Positions 27,245 through 38,900 of a stretch of DNA of 64,000 bases are shown here, piece after piece. Source of the stretch: Eutrigla gurnardus (Eukaryota > Chordata > Actinopteri > Perciformes > Triglidae); contig OY741270.1 in NCBI GenBank assembly GCA_963514095.1, positions 18,140,554 through 18,204,553 of the forward strand, read 5' to 3'. The position numbers and the translations under genes are program-made. Under the pieces are notes generated by a model. That model saw only the letters and a list, made by a program, of their open reading frames with translations, did not search any database and had not been told where the DNA came from. Numbering within the stretch: the stretch's first letter is position 1; every line of letters begins with the position of its first letter.

Positions 27245-29600
27245 GTTATTGTTATTGTTACTGCTTATGTTGACATGAGCTTGAGCAGTTTCTTTCTGTC
27301 TTATAAAAACTGAAATGATCTCTCAGGAACATGTTAATCTATGTCGACTGATGCATCAGCCAGCATTGACAGACAGACAAGAGGAAGGCAACTTTATTTG
27401 TATAGCACATGTCATACATTCATTCAAGGCAGACTCAAAGTGCTTCACATCATAACATGTCATACAATAAAGTGACAAAAAAATAGAAGAAAAATAAAGG
27501 TAAAATTAAAATGCATTACAGAAAGACAAGGAGAATAAAAACATATTTGCAATAATTAAAAACAGTAGTAAGAAATATGAAATCCTTTCAAATAATTAAT
27601 AATAATAAATAATAATAAATAATAATAATAATAATAATAAAATAAGGAGGAGCAACCAGAATAAGGCTCATTTTACCTCTTTTTTTTTTTTTTTACTTTT
27701 GGAGAAATAGATCTTTTTAAGAAACAAAGTTTGGAGATTATGACAAGATTTTTTTCTGAGATCCTGGAATAGTAAATAACAAAGCTTTTAGTGGAAATAT
27801 ATTGGGGGGAAGCAAGAAAACCGGATGTTTTTGACTATTTTTGCATCAGTCTGTGTAACTGAGTAAGCAGTGCTGTACCTGGTGCTGACAGAGTTAACGC
27901 TGGTATCTTCTCTAAGAAACATTTGCATATTTAACTTTGTATGTTTAACATCGCCTCAGTGTCTGTCTTCAGAGCAGGCTGCAGGCTGCACCTGTGTGAA
28001 GTAGCAGCAGGCATCTACTCATGTGTGGACATGGTCCTCTTATTAGACTCCCTGGGGCAGTGTGTGTCTGCACTCTCCAAGCGCTTCGCTGCTGCAGAGT
28101 CCATCAGAGACACCGTCAACTGTATTCCTCATTCCCACCACGAGAAACACTCAGAGGTCCGCCACAGAAAGGACGCCCACCATCAACAGGAGGACGCGCT
28201 GAAAGCTAAGGTACTGTCAACAACACCTGCGGGTATCTTCATGTGTAACGATGGCTAGGAGCTGTTTGCTTGTAAAAAAAAAAAAATCTGTGCCTTCCAG
28301 CTGTTTCTTGTCGGTCTTTTGAATTTTATCAGGAGCTTTGTTTTGGATACACTCATCCTCAGCTGTGTGTGATGCAGGTCGCCAACGGCAAAGTCCCCAC
28401 CTCCATTCTGAAGAGGCCGAGCCCCATCTATGGGTCAGACACGGAACCCGGCCACAGACGGAAAGGCGAGCGGAGGGTTCGATTCAGGGAGCCAGAGACC
28501 ACAGTGCATGGTGAGAAAACAAACAGGGAAACAAGTGTCACATGACCAGGCACAGATGTGTTTATGCTAAGAGAACATGCTGCCCTCTGGTGCTTTCACA
28601 CCTCCACCAAACCGTCCCAGTGACTTCATAGCACACATATTTTCTTCATGTACATGCTTTACACGTACAGAAGGGTGAATGAAATCCAAATTTGCCCTCA
28701 ACCCATATGTAACGTCCGTGTATGCACTTAGCAGTAAAGAGAAAGGAGAAGATGCTTTACAACATCCCAAGATTGCATCGTAAACTCTTATCCTTCGGGG
28801 ATTAAGTACTATTTAAAAATAATGTAATGCTGTTGGACTTCCAAACATGAACAAGTGATTTACTCTTCCTAATTAATTATGCATGCAAATGAGGCACCAT
28901 GGAGTCTGTTCCAGAGAGATAGTGGAGTCTATGAGGTGCAGCAGCTGGCTGTAAGCTGCTGTACATCACAGAGGTTGACTGGCCTCTTTTCTGTCGGCTT
29001 CACAGACTTTCCTTACTCTGACTGTTTAGGTGGTAAGTCTGTCTCCAAGTGTCTCATTCACTGCATTAATGTGCATGAGAAAATGTATTTTTAACTTTAA
29101 AAAATATTTAGTTTAATTGTTTGTTTGTTTTTTTAACTGTCACTTTTGATTGACTTTGTTGCCTGTCATGCAAAATGGAGTTAAAGCCGCTCACTGTCAC
29201 CGTTTCTTTTCTCTTTTTAACGGAGTTTGAAACACAGAGTGCGCCTCCACTACACTGCATATAAATAGTCATTTTAAATCAAAACTTGACTCTCTAGTCT
29301 TGACTTTGTTAAGTCATCTGTGTGTATGTGCCAACTCAAATGATCATTTACAAATCAAAATAGTAAGAAACCGGTTTTGTGTTTTTGCTCGTAGCCTATG
29401 AGACGGCACCGTCCCGCCCCCACCTCGCCCTGTTCACTTGCCTCTTCCTGCTGATGTCATTCCTGGGTGTGGCCATGTACTGCACAGACCGGCGGCGCCC
29501 GCAGCGACTGTGCGAAGAGCTGGAGGACGCTCTGGCTGTCTACCTGCTGCATATGAAACAGCTCCTGTGGGGCTGCTGGATATGGCTGACCATGCAGTGA
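18653..29600 (+). CDS. Consortin-like TPR and C-terminal membrane-helix protein (fish counterpart of C14orf180/NRAC)
   Basis: Nine exons: 18653-18805, 19532-19562, 22447-22533, 24184-24298, 25937-25967, 26072-26180, 28047-28210, 28378-28510, 29395-29600. All phases close and give 342 residues. Residues 1-180 are TPR-like helical hairpins (YQAALHCFLSCL, YEKALQFIQAEKMFYEVAL, ERLAQLCIMSKQPHLALEY, HPITARSLELMATVYAEIGK) that closely resemble the TPR part of consortin, a trans-Golgi connexin-sorting protein. The second part has VPTSILKRPSP, then RRVRFREPE, then one hydrophobic helix (LALFTCLFLLMSFLGVAMYC) and a short tail ending GCWIWLTMQ. That is the layout of mammalian C14orf180/NRAC and of the consortin C-terminus. 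The start is the first ATG after an in-frame TAA at 18,527. Intron 3 begins with GC, not GT. A 13-codon uORF ends across the start codon. Next door is tmem179, as in human. Family placement is firm; calling it cnst or NRAC is a naming choice. Confidence 0.88.
23783..23807. repeat. (TG)n microsatellite in intron 3 of the consortin-like gene
   Basis: About 12 GT units within the intron upstream of exon 4. Confidence 0.95.
27209..27260. repeat. (ATT)n microsatellite with GTT variants
   Basis: A trinucleotide run in intron 6 of the consortin-like gene that changes to GTT units at its right end. A second AAT-rich run lies at 27,595-27,645. Confidence 0.95.
27385..27485 (+). repeat. Teleost repeat of the 'TTTATTTGTATAGCACATGTCA' type
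   Basis: The blocks CAACTTTATTTGTATAGCAC, TTCAAGGCAGACTCAAAGTG and CTTCACATCATAACATGTCA form a very common fish interspersed repeat end, followed by an A-rich tail to about 27,650. It lies within intron 6 of the consortin-like gene. Confidence 0.6.
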
Positions 29601-31111
29601 CTGAGACCGTCCACAGGGGGAGACATGGAGCCTCCTTTATTTTTTTCAGATCCCTCTTTTTTCCTATCTCTGAAGCCCAGGACTACAAACACCTCAGCCC
29701 TTTGGCCAGGCTCCCGAAGGGAAAAATGTGTAATCCCAGAAATATGTAGCTTCCATGTCTTTATGTACATATGTGCTAAGGTGGTGATGCCACTCCTTAT
29801 TGAAGCTATGATTTTGCACATCTGCAATGTTAATGCTCACATATACCGCTCCCTTATTCACCCCCAGCCATTCAGTTTTGCAAGTCATGACACAGTCTGT
29901 TGTATGTGAGTGAATGCTACCATGGAATGCACACATTTATTTATGTTCCAATACATGATATGTGTACATCAGATATTACACAAAACTGAATGTGTATATA
30001 TGGTTCAATATACTATGGACACAATATTCAGACTTGTAATTGCACATATATGAATGTAGAGATGTTTGGAAGTCGCTTTGATCGCCAAAGCGTACATTCA
30101 AGAGGAGGCGAACGGAAGCACAAACGTGTGATCTGTTGGATAACGATCAGAGAGGAAGAAAACATAGGGCTGCATCACTTCACAGCACCAGGCTGACGGC
30201 AGAAAATCACCTCTTTCTTTACAGACTGCCTGGTCTTCTGTATGACTGACTGTCTTCTGCTCCACTGAGGAGAAAATCTGCAGCACAATGTTATGAATTT
30301 CCTCACCGTATCTAACATCGAAGAGAATATACTCTGAAAAACTGAAATAATACTAATGCTTTTGACAGTGTTCCTCTTTATAACCGCTTGAATCCCACAA
30401 AATACCCTTTATCCTAAATGTTATTTATTCTTCTATACTGTATATCTGCATCTACGCAAATATCCAACTTTCAATTAGTTTAGATTTTTTAACTTTTTGT
30501 TACATGTTACATTTCTATTTAAGGTAATATTCAGGTTTTAACCGTGATGTCAAATGCTCATCAAGCTTTGGACAAACGTATGGATGGACAAATACTTGCA
30601 ATACATACAAAAAAGCAAAAAAAACAATATTCATTACCACACTTATATGAGGCCAAACAGAAATGTTGTTGTATGATTCCCTTTTATCAAATGAAGCAAA
30701 AAATAATAATAATAAAAAAAATTCAAACCACACAACTTGATTTTGGTAATCAAAGGGCACAGTGATGCACATCCCACAGACCTCATTATGAGCAATAACA
30801 CACATCGCATAGTTTCAAGTAAAACATTGTTCTTTATATAACAGGTTTCAGGGAACTTAGAAGGAACATTGGATTTTGGAGTTTTTTGCATTTGAATGTC
30901 AAAGCAATATAAGGCTAATAACGCCCGTAACCTAAATCACCATTAGCAATAAAACAGCGCCCAATAAACTCATGTCCTGCATAGGGCGCATTTAGCTTAG
31001 AAGCTGCATTTCACAGCCATCCAGACGTTTATGGTCACTTTGTAAGAAGTGCCTTTTATGTAGCGTTTTCTTAGTTCCAACCGTTTTATGATTTCAGTTG
31101 TTTGGAATAAA
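29601..31111 (+). other. 3' untranslated region of the consortin-like gene and candidate poly(A) signals
   Basis: No coding potential follows the TGA at 29,598-29,600. The first clustered AATAAA hexamers on the plus strand lie at 30,948-30,953, 30,963-30,968 and 31,106-31,111, which would give a 3'UTR of about 1.35-1.5 kb. I cannot tell which, if any, is used. About 1 kb then separates this end from the end of tmem179, which is transcribed towards it. Confidence 0.4.
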
Positions 31112-32134
31112 ACTGTCATTGCCTATCAAAGTGGAGCAGATGATGCGCTTTCTTCCTGTAAAGGCTGACGAGGAGTGAATGTGTGATGTGTTTGCAACAG
31201 GGGGGCGAAAGATGCATGCGGGTACATTTGTGCGTCTACTCACAGTAATACAGTATATTGGTTTGTAGCCTATAAAGTGTGAAGGAGAAGCCTGAGATAC
31301 TATATGGCACCGGATAGGATTTGTTTTTATTCCACATAGATTGCTTAAAGCATTATCCTATTCCTCTATGATGCTGTACTGATAGACTAGCACCTCTTTG
31401 ATGTGCATATAATTCATCTCTCTAACTTAAAGCACTTTTGGACCAGTTGCCTGATACATGAATGTCTGAGCTACAATTTGTCATTTTTATAAAACACCTT
31501 TTATATCTGCTGATAAATGTGTGAAAACACTGCAACAGCACGCATCTTTTTTACTTTGCAGCAGCATGCAAAGAATGAATCGCTTCATCAGGATGCGTCG
31601 CACATCCTACCAGAAGAAAGGAAATGTCCTTGGGAACACATTTATTGGTGTATAAAACTAAATAACATCCCTTTACATCTAAAAACCACCACCCTATTAA
31701 TTTGTCATGCATTCGGTCCATGCAGAAGATTCACAAAGACATGATCCATCAGCCAATCTGTCCAACCCATTAATACTGTGTTGCTAAATAGGAGTTGAGC
31801 AAAACTGGGTATACATTTCCATTAAATGGTTTGAATATAGTCGGAGCTGAACTATGGCTGTGTGTGTGGGAGAGGAATGCACACAGGGGATGAATAAAGT
31901 CAATAAAGCAGCATTCCTCAAGGATTGATAACCATTGTAAGATTTTGTGAGGGAAAATTGATTACCTTTGGAGAAGAAAGCTAAAAGCTTCTGATTGATT
32001 CAATCGATGATCAATGGGAGCAAACGCTAATTTGATTGTCTACGGAGGCAAACATTGGTGCTTCTCATGGAAGGCAGGAAGGACTGTACGCGTGGGTGCG
32101 AGGGAGTGTGTGTGCTCGTGTGTCCGTCTGGTTT

Positions 32135-33397
32135 CTAGATCAGGCCCGTCCTGAAGTCAGAGTTGCGGTGTGAGGAGCGGCCGAGTAGCAGATCCTTCTC
32201 GTGGATCAGGCTGTCCAGCAGGTCTTCTTGTCTGTAGTTGTGGTAGACCTTCAGGAAGGCCATCACTGCAATCCCAAGCCAGGTGAGCCACGCAGCCCAC
32301 AGGCCAAACTGAAGGACGGAAGGCAATCGTTCTAAATATGACCGAGATTCAGGATTTTTCTGTCTTGAACAATATCAACAGTCTTACCTGAGCTATAGCA
32401 AACTGGTCGTAGAAAGCGGAGTTGTCCAGGCCGAGTTCGAGATCGGTGTCCTGCAGCTCCTCGCAGCTAAAACACGACACACATGAGTTGGCATTTAAGA
32501 GGAATACTGCACTGTATCATGAAGAGTTCAGTTTGAGTGCTGCTCTCTCACCTGCTGGGCATGGTCCCTGCCTCTGTGACGGAGTCACACCACATGTTGA
32601 AGCCCACGCTGACGATGGTGCTGGACAGGAAGACTGTGAACACCACCAGGGAGCTGATCAGCAGGTTGAGGAAAGCGTTGAAGGTGGAGCTGCAGAATGA
32701 AGAAAGGATTAAAACTCTGCTTAACTTAATGTATAAATGAATTAAAAATGTGACTATAAACACAGTTATCACACAGCATGATCAACTTGTTGACAGGTTT
32801 GAAATACTGTATTGTGAGCCACATTTTTTTATTTTTCAAAGGCAACACAAGTCCCTCCATCTTTATAATGGACGACGACAGTGACGAGTCGTTTTATAGG
32901 CTCATTCTATGGCGTTTATCATCAGAGCACAGTTTGTATTACATGCAGCCTGTAATTCTTCCAGAATAGCGCGCACATAAGGGCGTGGGGTATAGACAGG
33001 ACATGTTTACATTGAGCCGTTAGTGGTATAAAGCATGTCAGCTTATTTCGGGTTATTGAATTGCGTTGAACAAGCACAAGTGAACGGTCACTCACTCGTC
33101 GTGTCCTTTGCACAGGAAGAAGAGCAGCCTCCATGCTTGCACTGCGGACAGGATGAGGGACGCGATCCCCACGAAAGTGATGAAGCTGCAGGAGGACTCG
33201 GGTCCCCACTCCTCCACGATGAAGCGCTGCTTCGACACGGTGATGTTCTCGTTCTGCCACATCCCCCGCGTGAACAGCAGGCATTTCCCCCCGAAATCCT
33301 CCGTGTTTTCAGACAGAGGCACCACGGCGATGAAGCCGAACACGAAGGCTAAAAAATACAGGATGCACTGGGCGAAAATTAAATTGTCGAGGGCCAT
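32135..33397 (-). CDS. tmem179: Transmembrane protein 179
   Basis: Four exons on the minus strand: 33397-33096, 32689-32552, 32466-32388, 32308-32135. They close to 230 residues, against about 233 in human. The protein is a four-pass membrane protein. The segments start near residues 5 (FAQCILYFLAFVFGFIAVV), 70 (FITFVGIASLILSAVQAW), 105 (AFLNLLISSLVVFTVFLSS) and 172 (GLWAAWLTWLGIAVMAFL). The most conserved stretches are CEELQDTDLELGLDNSAFYD and KVYHNYRQEDLLDSLIHEK, which match the human family member as I remember it. The N-terminus MALDNLIFAQC also fits the family start. Its molecular function is not established; expression is mainly neural. It is transcribed towards the consortin-like gene, as TMEM179 lies beside C14orf180 in human 14q32.33. 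An AT-only microsatellite lies about 190 bp upstream of the ATG. Confidence 0.96.
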
Positions 33398-33584
33398 TTT
33401 TGTTTTTTACTGTGCGCTTCTTCTGCTCTCTGCGTGCTGGAGAAACTGCGGCTGCGCAGTGGAGGCAGCGACCGAGCAGAGGCGCAGCATCCGATGTTCT
33501 GCTGCAAGTTAATGAGCAGGATGAGGCCTTCAGGGCTCTCCCGTCTTCTCTACATCCAGGCTGTTGGGATCTGTTGGGATTTTT

Positions 33585-33586
<2 letters not shown>

Positions 33587-33618
<32 letters not shown>

Positions 33619-33627
33619 AAAAAAAAA

Positions 33628-33658
<31 letters not shown>
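33587..33658. repeat. (TA)n - A14 - (AT)n low-complexity tract upstream of tmem179
   Basis: Two TA/AT runs flank a poly-A core. The two arms are self-complementary. The tract begins 190 bp upstream of the tmem179 start codon. Confidence 0.95.
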
Positions 33659-33659
33659 G

Positions 33660-35478
33660 AACAGCTTATCTTATATATTTTAACACCATCACATACAAGT
33701 TGTGTTTCCGCTTCTTCAATCTCTTCATTGAAGCTTTATGTTTACAATGAGACACATTTTAAATCTACACTATTCCGTTTATATGTTTTGTGCCTTATTT
33801 TATTAGTGCAAATTCCTTAAAATGAAACCTGCCATATTTGCTGTTTTTGGAAACCTTATTAGCCATTATTTAAATTCTAAATCATTGTTTAAAGTCCTAT
33901 AAATTTGTACTGAGCTAAATGTTAAAAGGTTAAATGTTGTTTTATGGTAGGTTAGATAACGGTGCAGCTCTTCAGATGTTCATTCAGTGGCGTTAATGCA
34001 ATCATGCTCTTGTATACACACACACACACACACAGTGCACTCACAATTGAGAGTAATGGTTTGTTTATACATGGTGACAGTCCTTAAGGAAGTGCAGGTA
34101 GCTGTCACAAGCATCTGACACGCTTCACTGAGCCCATCTGGTGAGCTGGCCAAGGTGTCTTTCACCCTTCCTGGCCAGCCAGTCTCAGCGCTGCTCACAG
34201 TGCCCTCCAGTGGGCAAGGCACCTGCAGAGTCACACAATCATTGCCTCGGTGTAGAGATGCAGCATGCAAAATGTTGGGGTGAAAAACCATCAGTTCATG
34301 TCTTCAAAAAGCTTTCTTTTTTAATAGAAAATGTAAAAAAAAAAAAATTCTGTTTAAAAACTTTAGATATCAATAGTTAAACATCAAAGTGGGGCTAAAC
34401 ATATTATTATTATTACAGTAGTTTCCTAGGAAACACTTCATGCAACACAAAGACAAGTATTTATACAAGAGCTTTCCAGGCATCAGACGGCAATTTGTAT
34501 CCATCATAGAAACTGCAGCGTTTTGCATCCTCTCCCTTGCACATGATTTATGTGTCATTTTGCTCCACCGCAGCACTCTGATTTCCATGATGTTATCAAC
34601 GGTTAGATTAGCTTGAGTCATGGTGTGTGTGTGTGTGTGCTTGTGCACGTGTTTGGTCTTGGTGTGCTTAGCATCATTTTTACTTATGTTTCATGCTTCT
34701 TGGCCATTATTTTTGCTCTGGCAGATCTTTATTCTTGGGTTTATGATAAATGATCCAGGTGACTATTTCCTGTAACAAATCACTTTAGACCATTCTGTTG
34801 ATGCATTATCACTGGAGTATTGTACTGCTGGTGAAACACCATTGTAACCCTTTTCCAATAGAAAAAAATCAAAGTAAAGAAAAGCAAAAAGTAAAATAAA
34901 ACGTGGAAGGAACCATATGCAGCCATGCTCATGCTGTCTCTGGCTGGACTTCATCAGGGTCAGAGATGCTGCTACACCTGCAAGGTCACAGGGAAAGGCC
35001 CACCAACTCCATAAGGCATTCTTTCTTACAAAACAGGAGATTACATGCACATCTTCACAAACAGAACTCCAAACCACACTTTTAAATAATACAGCATGTG
35101 TGGGCTTGTGAACTGGGGGACCCAGGGGAGACCCAGAGGAGAAGTGTGTCAAGCTGAAATATGTGTTAAGTTATTCAGCCCCCGAACAAGCCACTGGGGG
35201 AGGGAGGTAGGAGGATGCTAACCCAAATGCACTCCCTTGGCTCTGTGCAAATATGGGGAGCGATGGGCAGCAGAAAAGCATTGGGAGGTCATCCATTTTT
35301 CATGAGATCCAGTGGCAGCAAAGCAAACATCCTTTTTTTTTTCAAGAGAAAAATAACAAGAATCTAAAGTGAAGAACAATTTTCAAGGACACCATCACTG
35401 CATTTTAAATGTTTATGTTTCAAATAGCACAAAATGCATAGTTGTGACCAGGTAATACAAATACACAATATAAGCAAC

Positions 35479-35526
<48 letters not shown>

Positions 35527-35900
35527 TATAAATATATTCCTGAGAAATTAATTGAGTGTTTCTGACATGGTATTACTGAGGGAGAACAAGGGTGTGGCAG
35601 GGCAATATCATCAGGTAGGAAAGGTTGCTGATAGAAGTAGAAGCTGTCAGAACAATCTGACCAGTTGATTAATGACGAAGGGAAGATGGATAACGTCAAG
35701 GTGAAAGTCTATGTGATCATCAAGCCTGCCGTATGATCAGCAAGTTCATTTTGGTGTGAGCTAATCCTTACAAATCCAGATTTGTATCCAAATATTTCTG
35801 AATCAAAAGAAAAGATCCATCACGTTAAAAGCCTTAGAGATATTTAGAAAATAGATTTAATTCAGTTCAGTGTCCTTTGTGTCATAGATGTGCTAAATAT
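33660..35900. other. Region between tmem179 and the ELYS-like gene
   Basis: No protein-coding exon found on either strand. The right part would contain the 3'UTR of the ELYS-like gene, whose stop codon is at 35,903-35,901, but I could not identify its poly(A) signal with confidence. A short (CA)n lies near 34,017-34,033, a short (GT)n near 34,624-34,639 and a (TA)n at 35,491-35,521. The rest is unremarkable AT-rich sequence. Confidence 0.5.
35491..35521. repeat. (GT)n-(AT)n microsatellite
   Basis: A short GT run passes into a TATA run of about 28 bp. Intergenic, or in the 3'UTR of the ELYS-like gene. Confidence 0.9.
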
Positions 35901-38900
35901 TTATGCTCTCTTCACTCGTTTTCCTTTCCTTAATATTGTTCTCCCGCCTCGTATGGCCCCTTGTGAACCCTTCACCAAATGACTCCAACCTGCAGGCTCC
36001 TCTTTGTCTGCCTGTAACAAAAAACAAAAGCAAAAACAGACACAATTACAGCCTCATATCCTGGGCAGTGATGTGAAGGACCTGATGAAATATCCTGTAC
36101 CCATTAATCTTTCCCCAGGGGGGCTCAGGAGACTGGGAGCACTGATTAAATGCTCCTAATACAAGCCATTCGTCTCCCCTCGGATCTTCAATGTTTCAAC
36201 ATGCTACACTACTACGCCCCGCCTCTCTGTGTGCAAATATTGGAATTTTCATAAAGAACATCAACAATATTACATTTTTTAATATAATTTCAAACAGACA
36301 TGATCTCTTTGTGATTTGATTCTTTGATTTGGTCAATTACTTTCTTTTCCACCATGAATATCTTAGTTACTCCATCCATCCATTGTTATCCTCTTATCCG
36401 GGGCCGGGTCACAGGGCTAGCAGGCGTAGGAGGGCAACGCTTTCCATCTCCTTCTGGGGGACCCGAGGCATTCCCAGGCTAGCTGGACTATATAATCCCT
36501 CCAGCGTTTTCTGGGTCTACCCCGGGGCCGCTTCCCAGTTGGACGTGCCTGGAACACCTGTAGCAGGAGGTGTCCAGGAGGCATCCTGATTAGATGCTCC
36601 TTTCAATGCGAAGGAGCAGCAACTCTACTCTCTACAGCCCACCGGTTTCCGGCAGAGCACTATGGCCTCGGACTTGGAGGTACACCTTCTGACCACAACT
36701 CCTAGCAGCCGTTTCCATAATGGAAGCTTTGAACATAGTCCACTCAGATTCCATGGCCAATCTGGTTGCCCCCGACAACACAGCCCCCAGGGTCACTGGG
36801 GCACACAAACCCCTCCACCACGCTAAGGTGGCGATTTAATGGAGGGGATCTTATTTACTGTGCACTGTTCATATAGGAATAGATACATATTAGTTTAATT
36901 AATAACTTTGTTTAATATCCTTATTTTGTTATCTTTACATCATTATCTTGGCATTAAATAATGTCGCTTCGATCGGCCAGGAAAGGTGCGTCTTAAACTC
37001 ATTTTCACACATTAGTTTTGGACAAAAGCGTCTGCTAAATGCCCTAAGCATTAGTCATTAATATCTCTCTGTCTGCCAATTAAGTATATCCTACACTGCA
37101 TCATCTCTGACCTTGATGAACAATTAGATAAAACTAATGGCACTTTTTTCAAAACACCCCCCTGCAAACACACTCACACTGAGACTGCGAGTTAATGGAT
37201 GTAACGCCTTCGCTACAAACATGCACTGTACAACCAAAGTAGATCGGCCGTGAGAGACACAAATTGTTTGTACAGTATAGGGTACTCAGGCCTGAGGTAT
37301 AATCATCATAAATTAACATGGCCTAATTACGTTTCACCTGCCAAAGCTCCATATGGTCCCCAATTCTGAACAAAACAATTAGGTGACTGCATCCCAATCA
37401 AACAATTATCCAATTAAACTCCAGTAAAACAATTACCTGCTCATATCCACGCAATGATATTACAGTGCTTAGCAGTGTAATGTTCAGGTCGATGCACAAA
37501 GGTAAATATTAAAAGGTGACTATGTTTTGACAAATAAATAATCACATCTGTCTCTGTATGTTAAGTCACAATACAATTGATTCAAATCCCCTGAAACACT
37601 GCCTTCAAAAAAGACGCCATTAGACGCCGCAGGCAGAGATCCTAAAAGCCTTGGTGTTAATGCTGGAGGACAGGATAAAGAAGGATGAAAGGTAGTAAAG
37701 AGGGCACTTGCTGGGTTGTGATGAAGCAAAATCCCCAGGGACTAGAAATGAGATCATCCAAATCAAAGGAGGCTGTCAAGCTTCTTGACTGGAATAATAG
37801 TGACCCCTACTGGCTAGTCTTTTATCTTCTTATGGTATAATACACCCAGCTTCGATGTACAGTACCTATCATTAGAAGAAAGTACCTGTTTGCCATCTCT
37901 GCTATCTCCTTTTTGCTTTGCAGTGAAGTCCTGGAGGTTCACTAGACTGTAGGAAAATGCTTGGCCGAGTACAAGAGAAGGCCTCTTATTATCTGTGAAT
38001 AAACAAAAACAAAACTGTAAATATCAAAGTGTTACATTTCAGGTGTAAGGATCTATTGCTGCATAAAAACAGGGAAACAGCCTGACACTATCCTTTTAAT
38101 TTTATGCAACATTGCTCCACTGTCTTTATCTTTAACCCTTGTCCCAGTGACAAGGTTGGGGCATCAGTGTGGGGCAATAGGCCGTGGATCCCTGAGGCCC
38201 AGTGGTGATCAGCACATTGAGCAGATGGAGGGAGGTCTGTTTGCAGTGGTAGACAGTTCACCCCCATAGAAAGTGTGGAGGAGGGGGGGGAAGGGGTTGT
38301 TTTATGGAAGACCAACTGCTGCAGCAAGGTTACGGGAAACAGTCTCTGACACTTCACTTCCTTCCTTCCAGTCTCCCTCTACAGCAGCCAGGATACACGT
38401 CAGTGTATGTTACTGTGTCCTGCACTCTGCAGTGACCTTTGACAATACACTACAACATTTAAATCAGTTTACTATGTTGTTGAAAATAAGGTCATGATAT
38501 AGTGGGGCGGATGGATGGAAGATGTAAAAATGTCATGATATAGAAGATGTGTGAGACAGTAAATTTGAGAGTATATAGAGTTGAATTTTTCAGTGAGGAT
38601 ATAATTCAGATTCAAAATAATAAATTCAATTTCTAATTATGCTAAACAGATTTCAATGCAATCACTCAAGTTGAGCAATTCAGATTAAAATATTAATGAT
38701 AGTTCAGTTTGTAGTGACACAAATGTCTGCCCATGTAAAAATGTCAATATATAGCATACCGTAAAAAAAAGTGATAGTAATGTATGTTAAAAGAAAAGTC
38801 TTAAAATAGTCACACTAAAGTAAGCCATAAAATATAATAAAATACAAATTCATAGTATTGTCATAAAAATGTAAATAGTATAATATCACAGTATGATATA

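Noticed and set aside
33400..33750. Open frames with Tyr-Ile runs upstream of tmem179
   Set aside because: They come from the TA microsatellite.
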